Assembly (NCBI GenBank): GCA_030536555.1
Contig: JAUNPU010000015.1
Span: forward strand, 25,470 to 89,469
DNA from: Eubacteriales bacterium
GTDB lineage: Bacteria; Bacillota; Clostridia; Lachnospirales; Lachnospiraceae
Direction of reading: 5' to 3'
Length of the DNA stretch: 64,000 nucleotides
Shown here in pieces: positions 26,656-35,810 of the stretch. Each line of letters opens with the position of its first letter. Within the stretch, counting starts at the first letter, position 1. The notes under the pieces are model-generated. The model ran no database searches. It saw nothing but the letters and a program-made list of their open reading frames with translations, and was not told the DNA's origin. Made by a program: the position numbers and the translations under genes.

Positions 26656-26733
26656 TTACTCCAACTCACTTAACCCCGTATACAGCTCATAATACCGACC
26701 CTTCATCGCTACCAGCTTGTCATGGTCGCTGCA
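26656..26733 (-). pseudogene. Relic of the 3' end of an ABC exporter gene
   Basis: The minus strand encodes DHDKLVAMKGRYYELYTGLS plus ELE and a TAA stop, the C-terminus of an ABC exporter. Over 70 aligned bases it matches the 3' end of the intact exporter gene at 52430-52499 in 62 positions. Everything upstream of this tail is missing. The stop-proximal motif CTCCAA(C/T)TCAC occurs three times in a row here (from about 26632), which hints at repeated rearrangement at this spot. Confidence 0.8.
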
Positions 26734-26861
26734 CTAGAAATTCTAAGTTCCTCCTGAATTTGAGACCACAGAGTTTCAACCTGATGATTCTCTGTTTTAC
26801 TTCCATCTATCACTCATCTTTTTTAATAAACTGGATTATAAGGTATTCTTTCACAGATTAG

Positions 26862-27013
26862 AAAAAGCAGGTAACCAAGTATAGTTACCTGCCAACATTT
26901 GAATGGAATAGGTGGGGTGACACTCCCACATCTCCTAATCAAGTCCTGAGACTATCCGGCTACGGCCGCCTGTTCCGTCCTCAGATTCCATTCAATATAG
27001 TCTATTTTTCTGT
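26862..27013 (-). ncRNA. Candidate structured small RNA of about 150 nt
   Basis: A free-standing transcription unit with a consensus promoter (27020-27047) and a terminator GCAGGTAAC/GTTACCTGC plus five U (26862-26892). The inferred RNA folds on a perfect 11-bp closing stem, TTGAATGGAAT/ATTCCATTCAA, enclosing CTGAG/CTCAG, GGCCGTAGCC and GTGGG/CCCAC hairpins. No long ORF fits; a 26-codon frame exists without a usable Shine-Dalgarno. I do not recognise it as a known RNA family. Confidence 0.6.
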
Positions 27014-27019
27014 ATCTCA

Positions 27020-27047
27020 ATTATACTTGATTCAATCTATTTGTCAA
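27020..27047 (-). promoter_or_regulatory. Consensus promoter of the candidate small RNA
   Basis: The minus strand reads TTGACA (27042-27047), a 16-bp spacer and TATAAT (27020-27025), with both hexamers perfect. The -35 overlaps the last codons of the PBECR-like gene. Confidence 0.8.
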
Positions 27048-27408
27048 GCTTTTTCAATGTTCCGCGTTCGATATATCGTTCTGCATTATAGCTGCTTAAC
27101 GAGTGGAGTGATTTCGCAAAATATTGTCCTTTAGTTGTCACCCGCACAGCTACCCGCACATATTCTCCAGATATATAATACACTTTTACAAAGCCAATGG
27201 AGTTATCAGAAGGATTGATTCCAACATAGTCGGGCTCCGCAATTATTTCTGAAATATCAGAAAAATACTTATCAAATTCATAAGGATGCCTGTTTTTCAT
27301 ATGTTCGACATTACTTTCACCAAGCAAGATAGGCGTATCACAACTGATATCCTTTAAATTCAAAATATCTATAATAGACTGTTTAAAATATCCAATTACT
27401 TTTGTCAT
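27037..27408 (-). CDS. PBECR-like nuclease-fold protein
   Basis: A 123-aa soluble protein with TPILLGESNVEHMKNRHP, YFSDISEIIAEPDYVGINPS, VKVYYISGEYVRVAVRV and a C-terminal ERGTLKKL, the pattern of phage-barnase/EndoU/ColE5-RelE-like (PBECR) nuclease domains as I recall them, often found as toxins or in phage polyvalent proteins. The ATG at 27408 has AAGGA 8 nt upstream; a TTG 18 bp earlier overlaps the stop of the preceding small ORF. A/T-rich codon use differs from the neighbours, which suggests transfer. RNA cleavage is possible but unproven. Confidence 0.55.
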   Translation of the reverse strand: MTKVIGYFKQSIIDILNLKDISCDTPILLGESNVEHMKNRHPYEFDKYFSDISEIIAEPDYVGINPSDNSIGFVKVYYISGEYVRVAVRVTTKGQYFAKSLHSLSSYNAERYIERGTLKKLDK

Positions 27409-27422
27409 ATGCAGAATCCTTT

Positions 27423-27575
27423 TCAAACTAAATAAACATGGTATACTTCATAGAATCCGGTTTCACCCGATATTATTTCAAGAACATGCAGAACGGCAAA
27501 ACAGCCAATTTGATCAAATAGAACATCAGAATTGATTTTATCTGAAATATATTCTGCATAGACAAATAATAACAT
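27423..27575 (-). CDS. Small ORF upstream of the PBECR-like gene
   Basis: Encodes about 50 residues, MLLFVYAEYISDKINSDVLF then DQIGCFAVLHVLEIIS and an aromatic tail (FYEVYHVYLV). It ends 14 bp before the PBECR-like start, so the two could form an operon. The Shine-Dalgarno is poor. It could be a partner or antitoxin, or the remains of a longer gene. Not recognised. Confidence 0.35.
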   Translation of the reverse strand: MLLFVYAEYISDKINSDVLFDQIGCFAVLHVLEIISGETGFYEVYHVYLV

Positions 27576-27602
27576 ATCGTAAATCACTTTGCAAGAAAAC
27601 TA

Positions 27603-27644
27603 AAAACAAAAAACCAGAACGAACTTTCACATTCGCTCTGGTTT
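27603..27644 (-). terminator. Terminator after the large surface protein gene
   Basis: AAACCAGAACGAA (27611-27623) pairs with TTCGCTCTGGTTT (27632-27644) with one mismatch. A long A-tract to the left gives a U-run on the minus strand. Confidence 0.85.
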
Positions 27645-27651
27645 CTATTAT

Positions 27652-30600
27652 TTAACGCTTCCGTGCAACGCCATCCTGACCCAGGAAATACTCTCCAATC
27701 TGGATATTGGTGCGCTTAATACCGACAGTTCCGTCGATGGCTTCACTGAAATAGTACAGTTTGCCGTCAATGGTCTGCCAGCCGGTAAGCATCTTACCGT
27801 TTGTAGTGTCTGGTGCCGTACACATATAGTACCAGTTTCCATTCCAGAATACCCAGCCGGTAACCATATAGCCATTTTTATCAAAGAAATACCATTCGTC
27901 TTGGCCGGCATGCCTGATCTTGGCCCAGCCATCCTTCGGATAGCTCTTATTGTTATACTGATACCACCATCCGGTTGCATCCAGAATCCATCTTCCAACT
28001 TCCTTTCCAGGCAGGGAAGCACCGGAGAGGCTGCGGGAACCGCCGCCACCACCTCCGCCACCACCTCCGCTGCTTCCGCCACTACCGCTTCCGCCACCGG
28101 AGGATGATGAAGTGTTTACAATGCTGAATGTAGAAAAGCTGGTTGTCCAGAACTGCGTCGTATTGTCTGCACCATTATAGATGAAATCCATCCACTCGTC
28201 AATTCCATCTCCTACATGATGAATCTTATAACCCTGTACCGGGTAAAATTCCGGCGGAAGCTCAATCGTCACCTTTACCGGGACCATCAGCTTCACCTTG
28301 TTTCCATTTACATAAAGGTCACACTCAAAGGTCAGCGCAGCTCCTTTTTCAGGCTGTTTCTGAACAACTCGCAATTCAATCCGTGCATTGTCACTGTTTG
28401 CCGAAGTAATATCAGCCGCAAGCAGCGCTCCGCAGATCTCTGCGTTCTGAATCTGCTTATTCTGACCCAATCCTGCCGGAACCTCAATATTGGTAACTAC
28501 ATCGATATTGGTAGTTTCATAAAGCAACTGGTCCATTTTATCAATTGTTTCCCGTTTCAGGTCTGCTTTATCCTGTGCAGGCAATCCTCTGATCTGGTCA
28601 GCCAGAGAATCCACAATTGCCGCAGCTGCATCAGAACCAAGACTTTCTACTCTGTGTTCAATCTCATTCAGAGAAAGCGCCTTCTCAATCTTAAGATATT
28701 TGTAACTGCCAATCTGCTCTGCATGATACTCTGCAGAAGGCTTTCCGCTGGCATCCTCACTGGCAGCAACTCGAAGACTGGTATAGCTGCTGGTATCAGG
28801 TGCCGGGTTCAAAGCAGCTCCACTCTGATTTGATACAATGACAGTAGCTGCATCACCTATGGTGATTGTCCCCTGCTTCGCATACAGAGCCGGTTCCATT
28901 CTGTCCGCATTTACAACCACACTGGTACCACCGTGAATCACAATATTGGTTCCTGCTTCCATTGCTCCGTCCGCGGTAACTGCAGCAGAATCAGCAATAG
29001 TCACAGAACCATTTCTGGCACAGAGAGCAGCCTTTTCGCCCTGAGCGCGGGTCTCTACATGAACACTTCCATTTATGACTACATTATTTGCTTCAATGGC
29101 GCCTCTGGTAGTCAGCTTAAGCTCCGCGCCTCCGGTTATGGTGAGGTTTCCATCAGCAGTGATTGCCGGATTGCCCTCAACCGGCTCCATGACAACACTT
29201 CTGTTGACTTTAATTAACGGGTCGATTCCAGAGATAAATACAATCTGCTTATTGCCGGTAAACCTATCATTCAGGTCCAGCCTTGCGCCATTCCAGTTCC
29301 AGCCTTCCTCTTTCACACCGCCTTTTTCCTTTGTGATAGTGAGAATGCCATCTTTCAGACCTGTGAAAACCTCAACAGCACTGCCTCCACCTTTGGCAAA
29401 TGCACTGCCAGACCAGACATAACTTCCTGCAGTAAGCTGATTATCTGCTGCCGGTTCGTCTGCCGCCACCACAACGACCTCATCATCTGTGTTAAACTTT
29501 TTCCCCTGGTCGCTGAATAGGCCTGACGCTCCAGCTACAGTCGCTCCTTCTTCAAGGTAAACAGAAGCAGCATTTTCACCAGTCAGCTGACCGTTGTTCT
29601 CATTTGTATTTCCTGTCGGTGCGCCTTCTATCGGACCTCCTTTTACCAGTGTCAAAGCATTTCCTGTTCCTATATGAAGCAGTTCTTTATTATCCAGATT
29701 TCCTCCGTCAAGAACCAGATTGACTGTTCCCTGCACCGTCAGATTCTCTGCCCTGACCGGTCCCTGCACCATCAGCTTCGGTATAACTGCTCCACTGTCC
29801 CACACCGACACGGATGTAACTTTTAAATCTCCCGGTGCACTGATTGCCAAATCTCCGGGAACCGGTTTAAGAGCTACAGTTCGTGCATTAATCTTGATTT
29901 CAGGCGTTCCTGCCACTCCTGAAGTAAACACAATCTTTTTGTTTTCGGGGAACTTAAGATCCAGTCTGGATCCATTCCAGTTCCAGTTTTCACCTGCCGC
30001 TCCCGTAGCAGGCTTGTCGGATACAACCGTCAGGATACCATCTTTCAGACCTGTAACCACGTCTTCAACAATGCTGCCGCCCTTGACGAACATTCCATCC
30101 GTTGCTGACCAGACATAGCTTCCCTCCGTAAGCTGATTATCCACCGCTGCTTCATCTTCTGCACCAACAGACACCTCAGTATTTACAGAAAATTTCTTTC
30201 CTTGATCGCTGAATACGCCCGACATACCTACTACCTTGGCACCAGCTGTCAGGTAGATACTACTACCATTTGTTCCCACCAATTGTCCGTTGTTCTCATT
30301 TGTATTCTCAGGTTTAGCCCCTACTATAGCTCCACCTTTTGTCAGTTCCAGTACGTTTCCCGCTGCTACGCTAATTAGCGCATTCCCGTTCTTCGCTGTA
30401 CCATCTAGAATTACCGTAGCATCACCTGCTATTTTTATATTGTCCGCATCAATGTTTCCTTTCATGCTTAGTGTTGTTTCGGATCCGAGCGTCGAAGTAA
30501 TTGTTAAATTTCCATTCATATAAATGGCCGGATTTGTGTCTTCTGGTTCAAGACTAAATCCCGTTTTATTAAGTCTAATTGTCGCTGTATCTATTACATT

Positions 30601-31431
30601 TCCAAATTCAATCCGATTGCAATTTCCGAATCCACTGTTTAAGTTCAATATAGATGACTTCCATGCCCACGCATTTTTAGTTGTACCTGGCACCAGTTCA
30701 GACGCTGCGTCCATATTTGCAATCGTCAGCACCCCATCAACCAACCCGGTCTCAGCAGCTGCTCTCATCAGTTTTCTTCCAACACGTACCTCAATCTGCG
30801 GAAGGTCCACATCTGCCATCATCTTATACTCCGACGGAATCACCGGCTCGTATACATAAGTGCCTGCTGTCTCAGACTGGAACTCCGATTCTGAACTTTC
30901 CTCTTCATTCAGCACCCACTCAATATCCTGAATCTCGGTTCTTACCACCAGATCATATCCCAGATCGTTCTCCAGGTCGATATCGAAAGCGTAGTCCAAC
31001 TCCTCCTCTTCCTCTGCTTCGGAATCTGACACCTCCTCTGCATTGGAATCTGATGCTGTCTCCACATCCGCGTTGGACTCCGATGCCGTCTCCACTTTCT
31101 CATCTGCATCCGAGTCCGTAGCTTTTTCTGCTGCGTCTGACTCATCGGCAGTCACATCTTCCTCTTCGCCATCGACTGCCGCATCATCAGTTACCTCCTC
31201 TGCTTCGGTCAAAGCCAGATTCACAACCAGCTCTGTCGGGAACTCAATCTCCGTCTCCTCTGCTCCAATCGGTAATTCCTGGACTGCATACGCTGCTTCC
31301 AGCTCTTCAAAGCCAGCGATTATCTCCGCCGTGTCATCCTCTGACGCATAGAATGCGCCGACATTAACTGCTGATAACACCATGGATGCTGATAAAACTG
31401 CTGCCAGTCTTTGTTTCCATTGCCGTCTCAT
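27652..31431 (-). CDS. Large secreted cell-wall-binding repeat protein
   Basis: A 1259-aa exported protein. It has a signal peptide (MRRQWKQRLAAVLSASMVLS, cleavage near AFYA), a very acidic Glu/Asp/Ser region at about 70-150, and three homologous blocks of roughly 190 residues, each beginning with (L/V)xDG(I/V)LT and a WxWxxxxLxL motif and running into beta-helix-like DGNLTITS strands. A globular domain, a poly-Gly/Ser linker (about 1110-1130) and C-terminal choline-binding-like repeats (GWAKIRHAGQDEWYFFDKNG, WVFWNGNWYYM) follow. The start at 31431 has AGGAG 8 nt upstream. It lies 50 bp after another repeat protein, probably in the lyase operon. It may bind the polysaccharide or display enzymes; this is inference. 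Confidence 0.8.
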   Translation of the reverse strand: MRRQWKQRLAAVLSASMVLSAVNVGAFYASEDDTAEIIAGFEELEAAYAVQELPIGAEETEIEFPTELVVNLALTEAEEVTDDAAVDGEEEDVTADESDAAEKATDSDADEKVETASESNADVETASDSNAEEVSDSEAEEEEELDYAFDIDLENDLGYDLVVRTEIQDIEWVLNEEESSESEFQSETAGTYVYEPVIPSEYKMMADVDLPQIEVRVGRKLMRAAAETGLVDGVLTIANMDAASELVPGTTKNAWAWKSSILNLNSGFGNCNRIEFGNVIDTATIRLNKTGFSLEPEDTNPAIYMNGNLTITSTLGSETTLSMKGNIDADNIKIAGDATVILDGTAKNGNALISVAAGNVLELTKGGAIVGAKPENTNENNGQLVGTNGSSIYLTAGAKVVGMSGVFSDQGKKFSVNTEVSVGAEDEAAVDNQLTEGSYVWSATDGMFVKGGSIVEDVVTGLKDGILTVVSDKPATGAAGENWNWNGSRLDLKFPENKKIVFTSGVAGTPEIKINARTVALKPVPGDLAISAPGDLKVTSVSVWDSGAVIPKLMVQGPVRAENLTVQGTVNLVLDGGNLDNKELLHIGTGNALTLVKGGPIEGAPTGNTNENNGQLTGENAASVYLEEGATVAGASGLFSDQGKKFNTDDEVVVVAADEPAADNQLTAGSYVWSGSAFAKGGGSAVEVFTGLKDGILTITKEKGGVKEEGWNWNGARLDLNDRFTGNKQIVFISGIDPLIKVNRSVVMEPVEGNPAITADGNLTITGGAELKLTTRGAIEANNVVINGSVHVETRAQGEKAALCARNGSVTIADSAAVTADGAMEAGTNIVIHGGTSVVVNADRMEPALYAKQGTITIGDAATVIVSNQSGAALNPAPDTSSYTSLRVAASEDASGKPSAEYHAEQIGSYKYLKIEKALSLNEIEHRVESLGSDAAAAIVDSLADQIRGLPAQDKADLKRETIDKMDQLLYETTNIDVVTNIEVPAGLGQNKQIQNAEICGALLAADITSANSDNARIELRVVQKQPEKGAALTFECDLYVNGNKVKLMVPVKVTIELPPEFYPVQGYKIHHVGDGIDEWMDFIYNGADNTTQFWTTSFSTFSIVNTSSSSGGGSGSGGSSGGGGGGGGGGSRSLSGASLPGKEVGRWILDATGWWYQYNNKSYPKDGWAKIRHAGQDEWYFFDKNGYMVTGWVFWNGNWYYMCTAPDTTNGKMLTGWQTIDGKLYYFSEAIDGTVGIKRTNIQIGEYFLGQDGVARKR

Positions 31432-31481
31432 ACTCTGCTCTCCTGTCATTTTATTTTGCGGTTCCAATATCGCTGAACCCC

Positions 31482-33236
31482 TTATTCCTCTACGGTGATA
31501 CTCTTAATCTTATTGTTCTTCACATAGAACTGATATCCGTCATCATCGGTTGCGCGCTTCTTGTTCTTCACGATTTTACCGTTCTGGCTGACCAGATAAT
31601 ATTCCACATGCTCCGGCTCATATCGCACTGTCCATACGGTCTCATCCCGTTCTTCATCGTATATACCTGAGTTGCAGACTTCCGCGATAAAGTCCCGGAC
31701 GCTCATGATATCCAGCGTCTGGAAATGCTCCACATTCATTCCCACCTTCTGTTCCTTGTCTTCCACCCGGACTATGGCGTATTTCTGCCCTTCTTCCGGT
31801 TTCATAAGCATACCTGCCTGATACAGCTTGCCGTCCTTTTTGCCGAACAGACCGCTGCCTTTCAGACGCCCGTCATCCTCAAAGGCGAATTCAAACTTCT
31901 CATCCCCCAGAGTTACCATGTGGGTACCGGTCAGCATCGCCCCGTCCTTGCCATTAAAATAGTAGAAACGTCTCTTCCGGCTGTCAAACTCCTGCTGATA
32001 ACATTCCACCAGGTCCCCCCGGCTGTTATACCGCTCATAATCGATCAGATCATTAAATGCCTCAAAGGAAGAGAATTCCCGGTCCGTCTTATCCTGATAC
32101 CAGGTGGACTCAATCTTGGAGGAAGTCGTCTCATCTTCCATCGTCAGGCAGACAATGCCTCTGATCTGACGCCCGTAGTTGTCAAATGCGTACTTCTCGC
32201 CGCCGATTGTGCGGATTTCATTGACACAGAGATTGCCGCTTCCATCTGCATAGTACATATAGGTCTCGCCATCCTCATGCTTCGACTCCATCAGATAGCG
32301 GCTCGGTCTCGCCCGGAACCATCCCTTCGTATACTTTGCTCCCGATTCCGGGCTTCCAAAATACATGAACTCTCTGGAATAATCCTCGCCTCCCTGTCTC
32401 TCCTCTCTGTTTACATCTGCCCCCAGCGTCTTATCATATACTTCCGTGGTGATCAGTGTCGGGTCTGCATACCAGGAGGAAATCATACGCCCGTATTCGT
32501 CAAATCCATACTTCTGCCCATAAAGCGTCAGCCTTCCAATCCGGTTTTCCTTTCCCTTTTTCTTCTTGCCCGTTTCAGAAAAGTAGAACCATCTGTCCTG
32601 CATCTCGTCTTCCCAGATTCCATCATCAGGCAATACTTCATTATCCGGATCGGTAAAGATTCTCAGCTTCTGCCAGCCAAGCTTCATGGCTCCGTCATCC
32701 TCTTCACCAAAGTAATACTCGCCTTCCATCCATGCGTCTTCACCTGTCAGACGTTCTCCGTCCAGAACCCAGCCGTAAAGCATCCGGCCTTCATCGTCAA
32801 AGGCATATTTTTTCCCGTTTATCTCCTTTGTACGGGTCACACTGGAGCTTCCCGATCCCTTATATGCCTTTCCATTATCCTGAAAATAATACCAATACTG
32901 TCTCGGCTCGTCCGGAAGGCCGCTCATCTCGAAATCCTCCTCATAAGGAGATCCGATCCACGGTTCATCCTCATACATCAGCTCATCTGGATCTGCATTC
33001 TCATTATCGATGGCGACCCACTGATTGCTGACCATCAGTCCGTCCTCACCGATATAGTAATAGTTCCCATCCAGCTCCAGCAGCCGGTCTGTCACCCGCT
33101 TTCCCTCGGCATCATAATACGCCCAGCCGCCGTTTTCCTCTGCCCAGCCTTCTTCTGCGTAGGAGGTCATGGACAGGCCGGCGGACAGAACTGCCGCCGC
33201 TGTGAGAACCCTGATTAATTGAATCCGCCTTTTCAT
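31482..33236 (-). CDS. Secreted protein of choline/cell-wall-binding repeats
   Basis: A 584-aa exported protein: MKRRIQLIRVLTAAAVLSAG signal peptide, then many repeats of the cell-wall-binding type (GGWAYYDAEGKRV, LDGNYYYIGEDGLMVSNQWV, KYAFDNYGRQIRG), most of the chain. No catalytic domain is seen. The repeats are longer and more varied than classical choline-binding repeats. The start at 33236 follows AGAGG by 7 nt. It starts 25 bp after the lyase stop, so the two are co-transcribed. A scaffold or surface-retention role is plausible. Confidence 0.8.
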   Translation of the reverse strand: MKRRIQLIRVLTAAAVLSAGLSMTSYAEEGWAEENGGWAYYDAEGKRVTDRLLELDGNYYYIGEDGLMVSNQWVAIDNENADPDELMYEDEPWIGSPYEEDFEMSGLPDEPRQYWYYFQDNGKAYKGSGSSSVTRTKEINGKKYAFDDEGRMLYGWVLDGERLTGEDAWMEGEYYFGEEDDGAMKLGWQKLRIFTDPDNEVLPDDGIWEDEMQDRWFYFSETGKKKKGKENRIGRLTLYGQKYGFDEYGRMISSWYADPTLITTEVYDKTLGADVNREERQGGEDYSREFMYFGSPESGAKYTKGWFRARPSRYLMESKHEDGETYMYYADGSGNLCVNEIRTIGGEKYAFDNYGRQIRGIVCLTMEDETTSSKIESTWYQDKTDREFSSFEAFNDLIDYERYNSRGDLVECYQQEFDSRKRRFYYFNGKDGAMLTGTHMVTLGDEKFEFAFEDDGRLKGSGLFGKKDGKLYQAGMLMKPEEGQKYAIVRVEDKEQKVGMNVEHFQTLDIMSVRDFIAEVCNSGIYDEERDETVWTVRYEPEHVEYYLVSQNGKIVKNKKRATDDDGYQFYVKNNKIKSITVEE

Positions 33237-33261
33237 ATACATTCCTCTCATTTCCATTTGC

Positions 33262-35739
33262 TTATCTGTTCAGATGCAGATGATAGGTACCTGCCTCGCC
33301 GCTAAAGTAGAAGCTTGCGCCCTCCTCGCTGGCGCTCTTGGTCTGAACCTGCCCCTGCTCATTGGTGATGGTCCACTGACCGGCAGAAACGCCTGCAACT
33401 GCCACCTTCACCTGACCCTCTCCCGGAATAGTCACCGTCACATCCTTTGTCAGACGCTCTTTGTTCTTGGCAAACAGGGTGACATTTTCAAAGATTCTTG
33501 CTCCCAGCATATCCTCGGTCTCGATCAGCTCTGCACGGTCCACCGGACTTAAGTTGTCTGCATCGGATACATACATCACGTTCAGGAAGTAATCTGTCTT
33601 GCTGCCGATGGAAGGACTGATTTCCACACGGCCCCAGCCATGCTCTGAACTCTTGTCACTGTCGTAATCGGAATAATACTTTCCGCCTGTCGGAGGATAG
33701 TTTCTGTCAGTAACCCAGTTCTGACGGCCTGCTCCGCCGACTTTTACAATCTCAGGATTCTTCGGATACAGGGTCTGCAAGGTCAGTTTTCCGTTGTAGC
33801 CAATGGTATCGCGCTTCAGCTCCACCACATTGCCGTCCACCACCGGCGGCTGCAGGGAGTGCAGCAGGAACGTCTTCTTAAAGGAAGCTTCCCGCGCCGT
33901 AATCTTATCCATGACCACGAAAACTGCCGGTTTCTCTGCAATGCCGGTCGGCATGAACATCATGGAACGTCTTACCTCAGATACCTTATCAGAATATCCC
34001 GGTGCCAGATCTCCGCTGATGTAGGAGTATTCCGGATTGATCGGGTCCTCACCGTATGCCATGGCGAGAAGGTCTGCCTTGTGGTGATTCTCATCCGACA
34101 GATCTGCCAGCAGCAGCGGCTCCTTGCCCGGTCTGCGCTGACCGCCTGAGTTCTTCGGCACCTTGATGGTGGTCTCGCTGACCATCTTCTCGTTCGGGTC
34201 ATAGATCAGCAGGGAGTTGTGGGCGATGGTCTCCTTGGCATAGTTGCTGTCATGGTCGCTGCCGAAAGAGTCGTAGCGTCCGTTGTCCCAGGCAAGCGGT
34301 CCCTTGTAGTAGATCTGGAAACTGCCGGAATCCAGATGCGCATGATTGCCTGCGTAGGTCTCACCAATCTTTGCCATCACAATCACATCCGGCTGCTCCA
34401 CACCCTGATTGAATCCGGTTCTGGCAATCATCTGTCCGCTCGGAGAACCGAACAGTCTGGTGCGTGGAAGCTCTGTGATCGGTTTCGGCTCCACAAACGG
34501 ATCGTTGACAATCAGGAAATTCACCGGGGTAAGCAGCGGCCAGTAGCTGTTGTAATTGAGATACTTATATCCGTCGCTGCAGCGCTCGTACTCACTTTTC
34601 ATGTACGGATCATCCCAGAGGGAGGAGCCATACAGCAGATGGACCAGGTCTCCGCGCTTCCAGGTCGGGATTTTATCCGTGAGGGAATCAGCGTTGTTAT
34701 CACCTTCCGGGAAGGATCGTCCATCCGGTCTCTGCCGGTACATTTCCATATAGGGCACCTTCGCCATATCGTCGCTGTAGAGTTCGGTGCCATTCATACG
34801 ATAGAACAGAAACTGTGCCATCATGTCACAGTGGAAACGGAGCTGATTGTATCCCAGTCCCTGATGGAAGGTGCCGGAGCGATACCACCAGTTCTTGGAA
34901 TTGACCATCTCATCGTTCATCATATATCCGGCTACCAGATTGTAGATATCCGGGTACTCATCGTAGCAGGCAATCGCAAAAGCAAGCAGGTCCCTGTTGA
35001 TGTGAGTCTCATAGTTATGGCCGTTTACTGTATAGAGCTTGGTCATCGGCCAGCCGCCCATACCGGTGATTGTAGACGCCATCCGCTCTGCGTAGTCCAC
35101 AAAGACTCTCTTATCTTCTTCTGTCAGCAGCGGATGACACCAGTCATATACCATGGCAGACAGATAGATCGGCGAGGTTTTCTCCCGGACGATGTCGCCC
35201 GCCTTCGGATTGTACTTCAGTGTCTGTACAAAGTTCTTTGCCGCGGTAACAGCGCGCCTGCCATTCTCAACATTGCCATTCATCACATAGTCAAAGGCAT
35301 ATGCCTCGATGACTGCAAACATCTTATAATCAATATTGCACTTATTGCCTTTCAACTCATCCGGCAGTACACCGTCCGTGTCGATTGCCAGAAACTTCCG
35401 AAACTCCCTCATGGCTTTCTCGCCCTGCGGACTGACCATGTTCGCCCGGATTGCCGGAATATCCTTACCGGAGAACATCACGCGCGGATGCACTCCCTTT
35501 GTCGGAAAGGTACGCGGAATACCAAATCGTGCCGGCAGAATCTTCCTCTCCGGCAAAGCGGTATTCGCCTGTTGTTCCACCCCTGTCTGCGCAGTCTTCT
35601 CCGTCTGGGCAGCCGTCTCTGCCGCTGTCGTGGTTCCCGCCGTTACGGTATTCGATGCCAGGCTGGTTCCTGCCGATGTAAACGACATGGCGGCTGCCAG
35701 CATCAGGCTGGTCAGTCTCTTGTTTGTGTGCTTTTTCAT
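33262..35739 (-). CDS. Secreted heparinase II/III-family polysaccharide lyase
   Basis: An 825-aa exported lyase expected to cleave uronic-acid polysaccharides by beta-elimination. It has a signal peptide (MKKHTNKRLTSLMLAAAMSF, cleavage near SLASN), an N-terminal alpha/alpha toroid and a C-terminal beta-sandwich domain. Likely catalytic residues are in NGHNYETH (H241/N242/H246), Y297 (HQGLGYNQ) and H466/H468 (AGNHAHLDSGSFQIYYKG), followed by FGSDHDSNYAKETIAHNSLL. This pattern is closest to heparin lyase II (PL21), but assignment needs a CAZy search. It is the only exported lyase in the locus. The promoter at 35770-35798 is weak and likely activator-dependent. Confidence 0.8.
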   Translation of the reverse strand: MKKHTNKRLTSLMLAAAMSFTSAGTSLASNTVTAGTTTAAETAAQTEKTAQTGVEQQANTALPERKILPARFGIPRTFPTKGVHPRVMFSGKDIPAIRANMVSPQGEKAMREFRKFLAIDTDGVLPDELKGNKCNIDYKMFAVIEAYAFDYVMNGNVENGRRAVTAAKNFVQTLKYNPKAGDIVREKTSPIYLSAMVYDWCHPLLTEEDKRVFVDYAERMASTITGMGGWPMTKLYTVNGHNYETHINRDLLAFAIACYDEYPDIYNLVAGYMMNDEMVNSKNWWYRSGTFHQGLGYNQLRFHCDMMAQFLFYRMNGTELYSDDMAKVPYMEMYRQRPDGRSFPEGDNNADSLTDKIPTWKRGDLVHLLYGSSLWDDPYMKSEYERCSDGYKYLNYNSYWPLLTPVNFLIVNDPFVEPKPITELPRTRLFGSPSGQMIARTGFNQGVEQPDVIVMAKIGETYAGNHAHLDSGSFQIYYKGPLAWDNGRYDSFGSDHDSNYAKETIAHNSLLIYDPNEKMVSETTIKVPKNSGGQRRPGKEPLLLADLSDENHHKADLLAMAYGEDPINPEYSYISGDLAPGYSDKVSEVRRSMMFMPTGIAEKPAVFVVMDKITAREASFKKTFLLHSLQPPVVDGNVVELKRDTIGYNGKLTLQTLYPKNPEIVKVGGAGRQNWVTDRNYPPTGGKYYSDYDSDKSSEHGWGRVEISPSIGSKTDYFLNVMYVSDADNLSPVDRAELIETEDMLGARIFENVTLFAKNKERLTKDVTVTIPGEGQVKVAVAGVSAGQWTITNEQGQVQTKSASEEGASFYFSGEAGTYHLHLNR

Positions 35740-35769
35740 TCACATTCTCCCTTCTTACCAGTTTCCTAC

Positions 35770-35798
35770 AGGGTATCACAGGTTAAATATGATAACAA
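35770..35798 (-). promoter_or_regulatory. Promoter of the secreted lyase operon
   Basis: The minus strand has TTGTTA (35793-35798), a 17-bp spacer and TACCCT (35770-35775). The poor -10 fits dependence on an activator. The direct repeats ATGATAACAATTAGCAAAAA (35789-35808) and ATGATAATATTTAGCAGAAA (35855-35874) flank the candidate operator. Confidence 0.55.
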
Positions 35799-35810
35799 TT
35801 AGCAAAAAAA

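Noticed and set aside
26619..26861. 80-codon plus-strand frame ending just before the small-RNA terminator
   Set aside because: It runs through the ABC relic in the wrong frame and has no ribosome-binding site. The hydrophobic end (MILCFTSIYHSSFLINWIIR) briefly suggested a second type I toxin, but there is no plus-strand U-run after the hairpin.
26100..27660. Integrated prophage or conjugative element at tRNA-Ala
   Set aside because: No integrase, no duplicated tRNA 3' end and no structural or transfer genes are visible; only small accessory modules.
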